NCBI RefSeq assembly: GCF_004138495.1
Contig: NZ_ML142856.1
Location: 184,149-190,487, forward strand
Source: Phytoactinopolyspora endophytica
Lineage (GTDB): Bacteria > Actinomycetota > Actinomycetes > Jiangellales > Jiangellaceae
DNA: 6,339 nucleotides
Reading direction: 5' to 3'
In this document: positions 1 through 4,957 of the stretch, in pieces
Numbering within the stretch: the stretch's first letter is position 1
Layout of the letters: the number at the start of each line of letters is the position of its first letter
Notes under the pieces: model-generated
Seen by the model: only the letters and a program-made list of their open reading frames with translations
What the model was told of the DNA's origin: nothing
Database searches by the model: none
Position numbers and translations under genes: made by a program

Positions 1-299
1 AGTTGCGGGTGGTCAGCCACGGGCCCCAGCAACGGCACCCACTCGCGAATCTGCGCGGCGGCCACCACGCCGTTGGTCATGAACGGATCGTCGTCCACGA
101 TCGACTGCACCGCTGCCCTGTCCTCGGCACGGTAGATCAGCAGACCCCCGCGAACGTCGTCCTGTCCCCAAGGACCGGAAGCGAGCAGCACGCCATCATC
201 GACAAGTCCCCGCAGGTAATCGATATGGGCATCACGGTTGGCATCTTGAAGCGCCACATCTTCGGTGTAGGTGTAGATAAGGGCAAACGTCTTAGCCAT
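1..299 (-). CDS. YciI-like (YCII-related domain) small protein, 3' end cut off by window edge
   Basis: The first 99 residues are visible, starting MAKTFALIYTYTED; the stop lies beyond base 1. The fold signature is that of the YCII-related family: a short beta strand (FALIYTY), then a helix with conserved His25 (R-D-A-H-I-D-Y-L), then a G-V-L-L-A-S-G-P turn at 36-43, and a D-D-D-P-F motif at 69-73 followed by a strand ending R-E-W. The family is ferredoxin-like and dimeric. A His/Asp pair is thought to form an active-site pocket, but for most members no reaction is known. The ATG at 299 is supported by AAGGAG about 7 nt upstream (minus strand). The family is about 95-100 residues long, so little is missing. 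It is divergent from the LysR gene, the usual arrangement of a LysR regulator and its target. Several codons (TTT, CTT, GAT, AAG) are less GC-rich than in the neighbouring genes. Family assignment is firm; function is unknown. Confidence 0.82.
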   Translation of the reverse strand, partial: MAKTFALIYTYTEDVALQDANRDAHIDYLRGLVDDGVLLASGPWGQDDVRGGLLIYRAEDRAAVQSIVDDDPFMTNGVVAAAQIREWVPLLGPVADHPQ

Positions 300-378
300 A
301 TCAAGATCTCCTTGGTCGTGACGATCGGGTTGGACCGGAATGATGAGTACCGGCGCGCCCTAGCTTCCGTTGTCTCCG

Positions 379-404
379 GTGACGATGATCACGGGCGGCT
401 GATC
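379..404. promoter_or_regulatory. Overlapping inverted repeats between yciI-like gene and lysR
   Basis: Two dyads overlap here, in the middle of the roughly 250-bp divergent gap. GTGA-N6-TCAC lies at 379-392 and has the core of CRP/GlxR-type sites. GATCA-N8-TGATC lies at 387-404 and is the size of a LysR-type box, although the strict T-N11-A spacing is off by one. The sites are about 80 bp upstream of the minus-strand gene and 144 bp upstream of the LysR start. A third short dyad, GGGT-GTT-ACCC, lies at 494-504, closer to the LysR start. I could not place convincing -35/-10 boxes in the gap. Regulatory function is inferred from position and symmetry only; arms this short can arise by chance. 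Confidence 0.25.
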
Positions 405-547
405 CTTGCGGGACCTGGGCCGTGACGGGCGGTCCGGCTACAACTACAACGATGCGCCGTCGGTTCTCACCAGGGAAGGATCGTGACGGTCATGGGTGTT
501 ACCCCCAGGGACACACCGAAGGAAGCGACCGGATGAAGGAGAGCCGG

Positions 548-1423
548 ATGATCGAGTCCAGAGCACTGAGGTACTTCGTCGCGGTCGCCGAGGAGCTGAA
601 CTTCACCCGGGCCGCCGACCGGCTGGGCATCTCCGCCCCGCCGCTGTCACGCGCAATCCGTGCACTCGAGGCGGACCTCGGCGTGCCCCTCCTGGAGCGC
701 GACACCCACAGCGTCACCCTGACCACGGCCGGTACCGTCCTCCTCGGCCAGGCGCGGCCGGGGCTCGATACCCTGGAGGCCGCCGGCCGCCGCGCCCAAC
801 GCGCCGGCGCTACCACACCCCAGGTCGTGCTGGCCGTCAAAGCGGATAACGACGCTGGACTCCTGGACACCATTCTGACGCGGTACGCCGCCGAGGACGC
901 CGCGCTCCCGGTCACCGTCCGCCTGTGCGGATGGGGAGAAGAGCCGCGTCTGCTGCGCCGGGGTGAAGCCGACGTCGCTCTGATACACGGGCCGTTCGAC
1001 GGCACCGGACTGGACGCCGAGCCGGTCACCATGGAACCCACCGTCGCGGCCGTCCCGCTCGGGCACGCCTTCGCTCGTTTGGGCACGGCAACGCTCGCCA
1101 ACCTGGAACTTCCCGTGACCGGCCCCACTGATACAGCCAGCATGCATGGCTATCAGCGCCGCCTCGTCGACGAGCACGGGATCCGTGACCTGCCCCAGCT
1201 CTTCGCACTCGTCGAACTCGGCCGCATCACGGCGCTGGTCCCCCGATCCGTCATGGACCGCTACCCTCGCCCGCGCCTGGCCTACATCGATGTGGCCGAC
1301 GCTCCGCCCTCGGTCCTCTCGATCGTCTGGCCCCAGGAGTCCCGCTTCACCGCCGTGGCCGCGCTCGTCCGCGCTGCCACGGAGCTTGAGCCTTCCGCGC
1401 CCGCCACGTCGTTGGAGATCTGA
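548..1423 (+). CDS. LysR-type transcriptional regulator
   Basis: A 291-residue DNA-binding regulator. The N-terminal winged helix-turn-helix is textbook LysR: M-x-x-R-x-L-R-Y-F at 1-10, E-L-N-F-T-R-A-A at 16-23, the recognition helix S-x-P-P-L-S-R-A-I at 29-37, then L-E-x-D-L-G-V-P-L-L-E-R at 40-51. A linker helix follows to about residue 90. Residues 93-280 form the inducer-binding domain, with strand-like stretches V-V-L-A-V-K, A-D-V-A-L-I-H-G and a late G-R-I-T-A-L-V-P-R. The ligand is not predictable. The frame is open upstream to 422, but the ATG at 548 is preferred because it gives the canonical LysR N-terminus and has AAGGAG six bases upstream. An ATG at 533 with GAAGGAAG is a possible alternative adding five residues. 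It is divergent from the YciI-like gene, which is its likeliest target; autoregulation is common in this family. It converges on the MarR gene. Confidence 0.9.
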   Translation: MIESRALRYFVAVAEELNFTRAADRLGISAPPLSRAIRALEADLGVPLLERDTHSVTLTTAGTVLLGQARPGLDTLEAAGRRAQRAGATTPQVVLAVKADNDAGLLDTILTRYAAEDAALPVTVRLCGWGEEPRLLRRGEADVALIHGPFDGTGLDAEPVTMEPTVAAVPLGHAFARLGTATLANLELPVTGPTDTASMHGYQRRLVDEHGIRDLPQLFALVELGRITALVPRSVMDRYPRPRLAYIDVADAPPSVLSIVWPQESRFTAVAALVRAATELEPSAPATSLEI

Positions 1424-1455
1424 CGAAACACGAGCCGCGCTACTCACGGATCCGA

Positions 1456-1487
1456 CTCAGACCCTGACGGCTGCCACAAGGCCTGAG
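1456..1487. terminator. Weak hairpin between convergent lysR and marR ends
   Basis: The 69-bp gap between the two stops contains CTCAG (1456-1460) and CTGAG (1483-1487), extended by two more C-G pairs across a one-base mismatch, around a loop of about 16 nt. There is no T run on either side. It is the only candidate transcription end in the gap and it is weak. Termination here may be Rho-dependent, or the transcripts may overlap. Confidence 0.2.
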
Positions 1488-1492
1488 CGAGG

Positions 1493-1939
1493 TCACTGCC
1501 GGTTGGGGTCAAGGCGCGCCCAGATATCGGCGAGCCGACGGAGATCATCGTCGTCAAGCCGGTCGAAGAAGAGCTCGCGGAGGTCGCGGTACTGCTGCCG
1601 CCACGCCTTACGCAGCAGCGCCCGTCCTTCCCTTGTCAAGACCGCATCGAAACTGCGGCCATCGACAGTCGACTGGCGCCGTTCGATGAGCCCACGGCGT
1701 TCCAGACGGTCGGCGAGACGGGTAAAGCCACCGGTGGACATCAGGCGACGCTCGGCGAGTTCCGACATCCGCATGCCCGTCGGCCCGGCCTCACCCAGAA
1801 GAGCCAGGACGCTGTACTCGGCCATACTCACGTTCAGCGGAGCGAGCCCTGCCTCAATCGAACGCCAAAGCCTGTCATGGGTGAACAGGAATCCCTTCCA
1901 TGCCTCATCCTCGATGTCTCGCAGCCTTTCGGTCACCAT
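1493..1939 (-). CDS. MarR-family transcriptional regulator
   Basis: 148 residues, the usual MarR length. The N-terminal helices (about 10-33) and C-terminal helices (about 103-145) would form the dimer interface. The winged helix-turn-helix spans about 36-100: S-M-A-E-Y-S-V-L-A-L-L, then R-M-S-E-L-A-E-R-R, recognition helix S-T-G-G-F-T-R-L-A-D-R-L, then R-R-G-L-I-E-R and the wing D-G-R-S-F with its conserved Asp93/Arg95. MarR proteins usually act as dimeric repressors that release DNA when they bind a small phenolic or lipophilic ligand, or on oxidation. This one has no cysteine, so an OhrR-type thiol switch is excluded. It is divergent from the monooxygenase operon across 112 bp containing a perfect palindrome, so it most likely controls that operon and perhaps itself. 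No Shine-Dalgarno precedes the ATG; a -10-like TATAGT ends six bases before it, which fits a leaderless mRNA. A GTG two codons in is an alternative start but has no better ribosome site. Confidence 0.9.
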   Translation of the reverse strand: MVTERLRDIEDEAWKGFLFTHDRLWRSIEAGLAPLNVSMAEYSVLALLGEAGPTGMRMSELAERRLMSTGGFTRLADRLERRGLIERRQSTVDGRSFDAVLTREGRALLRKAWRQQYRDLRELFFDRLDDDDLRRLADIWARLDPNRQ

Positions 1940-1945
1940 GGCAGA

Positions 1946-1951
1946 ACTATA
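1946..1951 (-). promoter_or_regulatory. -10 element for leaderless marR transcript
   Basis: Read on the minus strand, TATAGT (five of six matches to TATAAT) is followed by TCTGCC and then the ATG of the MarR gene. A start site six or seven bases after the -10 falls on the A of the ATG. Together with the missing Shine-Dalgarno, this predicts a leaderless mRNA, a common arrangement in actinobacteria. No good -35 hexamer is visible 16-19 bp upstream. Confidence 0.45.
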
Positions 1952-1979
1952 TCTCGTCTACCTCGCACGACGCCGGGAA

Positions 1980-1997
1980 TATCTGCCTGTGCAGATA
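1980..1997. promoter_or_regulatory. Candidate MarR operator palindrome
   Basis: TATCTGC-CTGT-GCAGATA is a perfect inverted repeat with 7-bp arms and a 4-bp centre, 18 bp in all. Size and symmetry suit a MarR dimer. It lies between the divergent marR and monooxygenase genes, about 55 bp upstream of the monooxygenase ATG and about 41-58 bp upstream of the predicted marR start site. It overlaps a possible plus-strand -10 (TAACTT at 1996-2001). A dimer bound here would therefore be placed to block the monooxygenase promoter. The palindrome is seen; its binding partner is inferred from position. Confidence 0.6.
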
Positions 1998-2001
1998 ACT
2001 T
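1996..2001 (+). promoter_or_regulatory. Possible -10 of the monooxygenase operon
   Basis: TAACTT fits the loose actinobacterial TANNNT -10 pattern and is the only such match in the gap at a sensible distance from the monooxygenase gene. It predicts a start near 2008 and a 5' leader of about 44 nt. No recognisable -35 lies 17-18 bp upstream, so the call is tentative. Confidence 0.25.
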
Positions 2002-2013
2002 ATTAGTCACGTA

Positions 2014-2029
2014 GGCGCTGGCTGGCGCC
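2014..2029 (+). other. Stem-loop in the leader of the monooxygenase operon
   Basis: GGCGC-TGGCTG-GCGCC forms a five-pair, all G-C stem with a 6-nt loop. It ends nine bases before the GAAGGGA ribosome site (2038-2044) of the monooxygenase gene. It could modulate mRNA stability or translation, or be a second protein-binding dyad. Function is unproven. Confidence 0.3.
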
Positions 2030-2051
2030 GACAACATGAAGGGATACCGAG

Positions 2052-3113
2052 ATGGCATTCGAGATTGGAATCATGACCTTCGGTGAGGTGACGGAGGATC
2101 CCACCACCGGGCGGCTGCCGTCGCCGCGGCAACGCGTGCGCGAGACGATCGAGCAGGCGAAGGTCGCCGACGAGGCGGGCCTCGACGTGTTCGGCGTCGG
2201 TGAACACCACCGCTCCGATTTCGTCGGTTCAGCACCGACGATCCTGCTGGCCGCCGTGGCCGAGGCGACCGAGCGCATCCGCCTGACGAGTTCGGTCACC
2301 GTGCTCGGCTCCGAGGATCCCGTGCGCGTCTGGCAACAGTTCGCGACGATCGACCTGCTGTCACATGGCCGGGCCGAGATCATCGCAGGCCGCGGCTCCT
2401 ACACAGAGTCATTCCCATTGTTCGGGTACGACCTGCAGGACTACGCCGACCTCTTCCGCGAGAAGCTCGACCTGCTGCTCAAGATCCGCGAACAGAACCC
2501 ACTCACCTGGTCCGGGCACTTCCGCGCTCCCCTGGTCGACGCCGACATTGCACCGCGCGCCGACGGAGACACCATTCCTATCTGGGTGGGGGTAGGAGGC
2601 TCCGCGGCGTCCGCGATCAGCACCGGGCGGCTCGGCCTGCCGATGGCGATGGCCCTCCTGCTGGGGCCGTTGACCTTCCACGAGCAGACCATCGAGCTCT
2701 ACCGCGCATCCGCTGAGCAGGCGGGGCACGACACGCGCGCGCTTCCGGTCAGCATCAACACGCACGGGTACGTGGGCCGCACCAGCCAGCAGGCGAGGGA
2801 CGTGATGTATCCGTACTTCGCCAAGGGCATGGCGGAGAACAACCACCAGCGTGGCCGGGGCGTCCGGCTTCCGCGGACGTTCTTCGACGCGCAGGCCTCG
2901 CCGGGGTCCGGGCTCCTAGCAGGCAGCTCACAGGAGGTCGTCGACAAGCTGCTCGCCTACCACGAGCTGTACGGCATCAGCCGCGCCATCATCCAGATGG
3001 GCTTCGGCGGGATGCCGCAGAAGGAACACCTGGAAGCGATCGAACGGCTCGGAACCGAAGTGGCGCCCGTCGTGCGCCAGGAGGTCGCCACACGTCAGGA
3101 GGTGGCAGCGTGA
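2052..3113 (+). CDS. LLM-class (luciferase-like) flavin-dependent monooxygenase, 2I7G-type
   Basis: 353 residues with the TIM-barrel layout of bacterial luciferase-like enzymes. These use reduced FMN and O2 to oxygenate a substrate, and are normally fed by a separate reductase. Marks seen: first strand F-E-I-G-I-M-T-F-G-E at 3-12; D-P-T-T-G-R at 16-21; L-D-V-F-G-V-G-E-H-H at 44-53 (the LLM E-H-H loop); R-I-R-L-T-S-S-V at 75-82; D-P-V-R-V at 89-93; L-S-H-G-R-A-E-I-I-A-G-R-G-S at 103-116; F-P-L-F-G-Y-D-L at 121-128; and P-I-W-V-G-V-G-G at 176-183. From memory this pattern matches the uncharacterised LLM subfamily modelled on PDB 2I7G better than SsuD, MsuD or LuxA. The ATG at 2052 has GAAGGGA eight bases upstream. 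Its TGA overlaps the GTG of the reductase gene, so the two are translationally coupled. The tail carries a small in-frame duplication (R-Q-E-V-A twice). The substrate is unknown. Confidence 0.9.
   Translation: MAFEIGIMTFGEVTEDPTTGRLPSPRQRVRETIEQAKVADEAGLDVFGVGEHHRSDFVGSAPTILLAAVAEATERIRLTSSVTVLGSEDPVRVWQQFATIDLLSHGRAEIIAGRGSYTESFPLFGYDLQDYADLFREKLDLLLKIREQNPLTWSGHFRAPLVDADIAPRADGDTIPIWVGVGGSAASAISTGRLGLPMAMALLLGPLTFHEQTIELYRASAEQAGHDTRALPVSINTHGYVGRTSQQARDVMYPYFAKGMAENNHQRGRGVRLPRTFFDAQASPGSGLLAGSSQEVVDKLLAYHELYGISRAIIQMGFGGMPQKEHLEAIERLGTEVAPVVRQEVATRQEVAA
3075..3110 (+). repeat. 18-bp tandem duplication at the end of the monooxygenase gene
   Basis: Two adjacent 18-bp units (3075-3092 and 3093-3110) encode R-Q-E-V-A-T and R-Q-E-V-A-A, the last 12 residues. 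Both contain CAGGAGGT (3078-3085 and 3096-3103). The second copy supplies the strong AGGAGG ribosome site for the reductase gene, seven bases before its GTG. The first 15 bp of the units differ at three positions, so the duplication is not recent or is under codon drift. Confidence 0.6.
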
Positions 3114-3730
3114 CCGTCACCACCCCGCCCGTCGTCGATGCAGGACCAGACACACCTACGGCCGGCGCGACTCTGCGGGTGGTCGTCGTCAACGGCAGTC
3201 CGAGCCGGCAGTCCAAGACCCTGGGCCTCGTCGACGTCGTCCTCGACACGCTGGGGAGGATGCTCCCCGTCGAAGCGTCCCAGGTCGACGTGTACCGCTT
3301 GGGTCCAGGCTTCACCGGGGCTCTCGAGCGCGACGACGTCACGCCCGACGTCGACGCCATGCTCCGGCTCGCCGAAGACGCCGACCTCCTGATCGCTGCG
3401 GCACCGGTGTATCGAGGCTCCTACCCCGGCATGTTCAAGCACTTCTTCGATCTCATCGACCAGTATGCGCTCGCCAACAAGCTCGTTCTGCTGGCTGCGA
3501 CGGGCGGGGGCGAGCACCATGCGCTCGTCCTGGAGCACGCGATGCGACCGCTCTTCGCCTTCTTCCAAGCGTTGACGGTGCCCGTCGCGATCTTCGCATC
3601 CGCGGGGGACTTCGACGGCGTCACGCTGCTGAACCCCCGCGTCTACGGGCGCATCGAGATGGGCCTTACGGACGTGGTGGACCTGCTCACATCCCGCGCC
3701 ACCGGGGTGCGGGCAACCGCGGACAGCTGA
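3110..3730 (+). CDS. NAD(P)H-dependent FMN reductase, MsuE/SsuE-like, partner of the LLM monooxygenase
   Basis: 206 residues with a flavodoxin-like fold. It should reduce FMN with NAD(P)H and release FMNH2 for the upstream monooxygenase. Marks seen: strand L-R-V-V-V-V-N followed by the FMN-phosphate loop G-S-P-S-R-Q-S-K-T at 29-37; A-D-L-L-I-A-A-A-P-V-Y-R-G-S-Y at 91-105; P-G-M-F-K-H-F-F-D at 106-114; L-L-A-A-T-G-G at 127-133; then H-A-L-V-L-E-H and R-P-L-F at 137-149. These match, from memory, MsuE and the LLM-partnered reductase group (CE1759-like) better than generic quinone reductases. The first 20 or so residues are an extra, low-complexity N-terminus compared with MsuE. The GTG start overlaps the preceding stop (GTGA) and has AGGAGG seven bases upstream, so this start is well supported. 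It is the last gene of the operon, followed by hairpins at 3739-3792. The electron donor (NADH or NADPH) is not decidable here. Confidence 0.9.
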   Translation: MTVTTPPVVDAGPDTPTAGATLRVVVVNGSPSRQSKTLGLVDVVLDTLGRMLPVEASQVDVYRLGPGFTGALERDDVTPDVDAMLRLAEDADLLIAAAPVYRGSYPGMFKHFFDLIDQYALANKLVLLAATGGGEHHALVLEHAMRPLFAFFQALTVPVAIFASAGDFDGVTLLNPRVYGRIEMGLTDVVDLLTSRATGVRATADS

Positions 3731-3738
3731 GCGGTCCA

Positions 3739-3792
3739 CACCAGGCCTTCGCGGGTGAGGTCTGGTTCCGCTCGCGCCGCGGAGACCTGGTG
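3739..3792. terminator. Alternative hairpins between convergent reductase and transaldolase genes
   Basis: Three complementary arms lie in the 87-bp convergent gap. Arm 1 (ACCAGGCCT, 3740-3748) pairs with arm 2 (AGGTCTGGT, 3758-3766) over nine pairs with one G-U, loop 9 nt. Arm 2 (AGGTCT, 3758-3763) also pairs perfectly with arm 3 (AGACCT, 3783-3788), helped by an inner CCGC/GCGG. Arm 1 (CACCAGGCCT, 3739-3748) can also pair with arm 3 (AGACCTGGTG, 3783-3792) at nine of ten positions. There is no T run, as is usual for high-GC actinobacteria. It probably ends transcripts from both directions. Confidence 0.5.
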
Positions 3793-3817
3793 GTCGTCGG
3801 GTTCTCCCGCTCGATCA

Positions 3818-4930
3818 CTATGCGGCTTTCGAAGGCGCGAGCACCTCGTTCACCGTCTGCTGAAGCTCACGCCAGGAGGCGATGAATTGTTCCACGCCCT
3901 CGTCTTCGAGCGCCCGCGTCACGTCGTCGACGTCGACACCGACCGCCGCGAGTCGGCCGAGCACGGTTCGCGCCTCCGCGTACGCGCCCGTGACGACGTC
4001 ACCCATGATCTCAGCGTGATCGAACGTGGCCTCGAGCGTCTTCTCCGGCATCGTGCTGACCGTGCCCGGCGCGACGAGGCCCGTGACGTACATCGTGCCG
4101 GGCAACGCAGGATCTCTGACGCCGGCGGACGCCCACAGCAGACGTTGCACGTTGGCGCCTGCCGCAACCAGCGCGGTGGCTCGCGCCTCGGCGAAGCGCT
4201 GCTCGTACAGCTCGTAGGCGAGCCGCGCGTTCGCGAGCCCGGCGCGCGAGGCCAGGGCTTCGGCCTCGTCGGTGCCGATGGCAGCGAGGCGCCTGTCGAC
4301 CTCGGGGTCGACACACGATACGAAGAACGAGGCCACCGAGTGGATGCCGGAGAGGTCGATACCCGCCTCACTCGCCTTCTCCAGCCCAGCGAGGTACGCA
4401 TCGATCACCTCGCCGTAACGCTCGCGGCTGAAGATCAGCGTGACGTTCACGCTGATGCCGGCCCCGATCACCTCGGTGATGGCCGGCAAGCCCGCCGTCG
4501 TCGCCGGGATCTTGATGAGCACGTTCGGGCTGTCGACGCGCGACCACAGTTCCTTGGCCTGGGCGACGGTGCCCTCGGTGTCGTGCGCGAGCTCGGGCGA
4601 GACATCGATCGACACGCGGCCGTCGAGACCGGCCGTCGCGTCATAGATGGGAAGGAACAGGTCGCAGGCGCTTCGCACGTCGACCGTCGTGATCGAGAAG
4701 ATCGCTTCGTCGGTCGGCACGCGCCGCCTCGCGAGCCGGTCGACCTGGGCCTCGTACGCCTGGCCCTTCGACAGTGCGCTCGCGAAGGTCGTGGGGTTGG
4801 TCGTGACGCCCGTGACGGCGCGGGTCGCGATGAGTTCGGCGAGCTTGCCGGAGAGGATGTCCGGGCGCGACAGGTCGTCGAGCCAGACGCTCACACCTTC
4901 GGCGGCGAGCCGTGCGGTGGGGGTGTTCAT
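3818..4930 (-). CDS. tal: Transaldolase, actinobacterial type, with altered active-site residues
   Basis: 370 residues, the length of the actinobacterial transaldolases. These move a dihydroxyacetone unit between sugar phosphates in the cytosolic non-oxidative pentose phosphate pathway. Seen: S-V-W-L-D-D-L at 14-20, T-N-P-T at 44-47, the Schiff-base lysine Lys140 in [17 protein letters not shown] at 160-168, H-S-V-A-S-F-F-V-S at 197-205, L-W-A-S at 265-268 and S-T-M-P-E at 292-296. Odd points against the family as I know it: Asp109 where Glu (E. coli TalB Glu96) is expected, Cys206 where the phosphate-binding Arg (TalB Arg181) is expected, Ala269 for Thr in W-A-S-T-G, and Ser292 for Asn. The ATG at 4930 has AAGGAG five bases upstream. 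It lies 27 bp after the SDR gene on the same strand, and no transketolase or zwf gene adjoins it in this window. The fold is certain; normal transaldolase activity is doubtful. Confidence 0.9.
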   Translation of the reverse strand: MNTPTARLAAEGVSVWLDDLSRPDILSGKLAELIATRAVTGVTTNPTTFASALSKGQAYEAQVDRLARRRVPTDEAIFSITTVDVRSACDLFLPIYDATAGLDGRVSIDVSPELAHDTEGTVAQAKELWSRVDSPNVLIKIPATTAGLPAITEVIGAGISVNVTLIFSRERYGEVIDAYLAGLEKASEAGIDLSGIHSVASFFVSCVDPEVDRRLAAIGTDEAEALASRAGLANARLAYELYEQRFAEARATALVAAGANVQRLLWASAGVRDPALPGTMYVTGLVAPGTVSTMPEKTLEATFDHAEIMGDVVTGAYAEARTVLGRLAAVGVDVDDVTRALEDEGVEQFIASWRELQQTVNEVLAPSKAA

Positions 4931-4931
4931 A

Positions 4932-4946
4932 CATTCTCCTTGAATG
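4932..4946 (-). promoter_or_regulatory. Small inverted repeat holding the tal ribosome site
   Basis: CATTC-TCCTT-GAATG (plus strand) is a 5-bp-arm dyad between the SDR stop and the tal ATG. On the mRNA, most of the AAGGAG Shine-Dalgarno sits in or at the edge of the loop. It decides the tal start. A stem of five pairs, mostly A-U, is weak, so control of translation by it is only a possibility. Confidence 0.3.
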
Positions 4947-4957
4947 ATCCGTAGGCG

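Noticed and set aside
422..547. Extended N-terminus for the LysR protein
   Set aside because: The extra 42 residues are not LysR-like, while the ATG at 548 gives the family N-terminus with AAGGAG at the right spacing.
647..1447. Minus-strand open frame of 266 codons opposite lysR
   Set aside because: Shadow of the LysR gene: no domain, Gly/Arg-rich composition and no ribosome site. The same holds for the minus-strand frame at 3095-3739 opposite the reductase.
3755..4954. Long plus-strand open frame (399 codons) opposite tal
   Set aside because: Arg/Asp/Gly-rich translation with no family signature, lying entirely antisense to a clear transaldolase gene. Long antisense open frames are routine in high-GC DNA.
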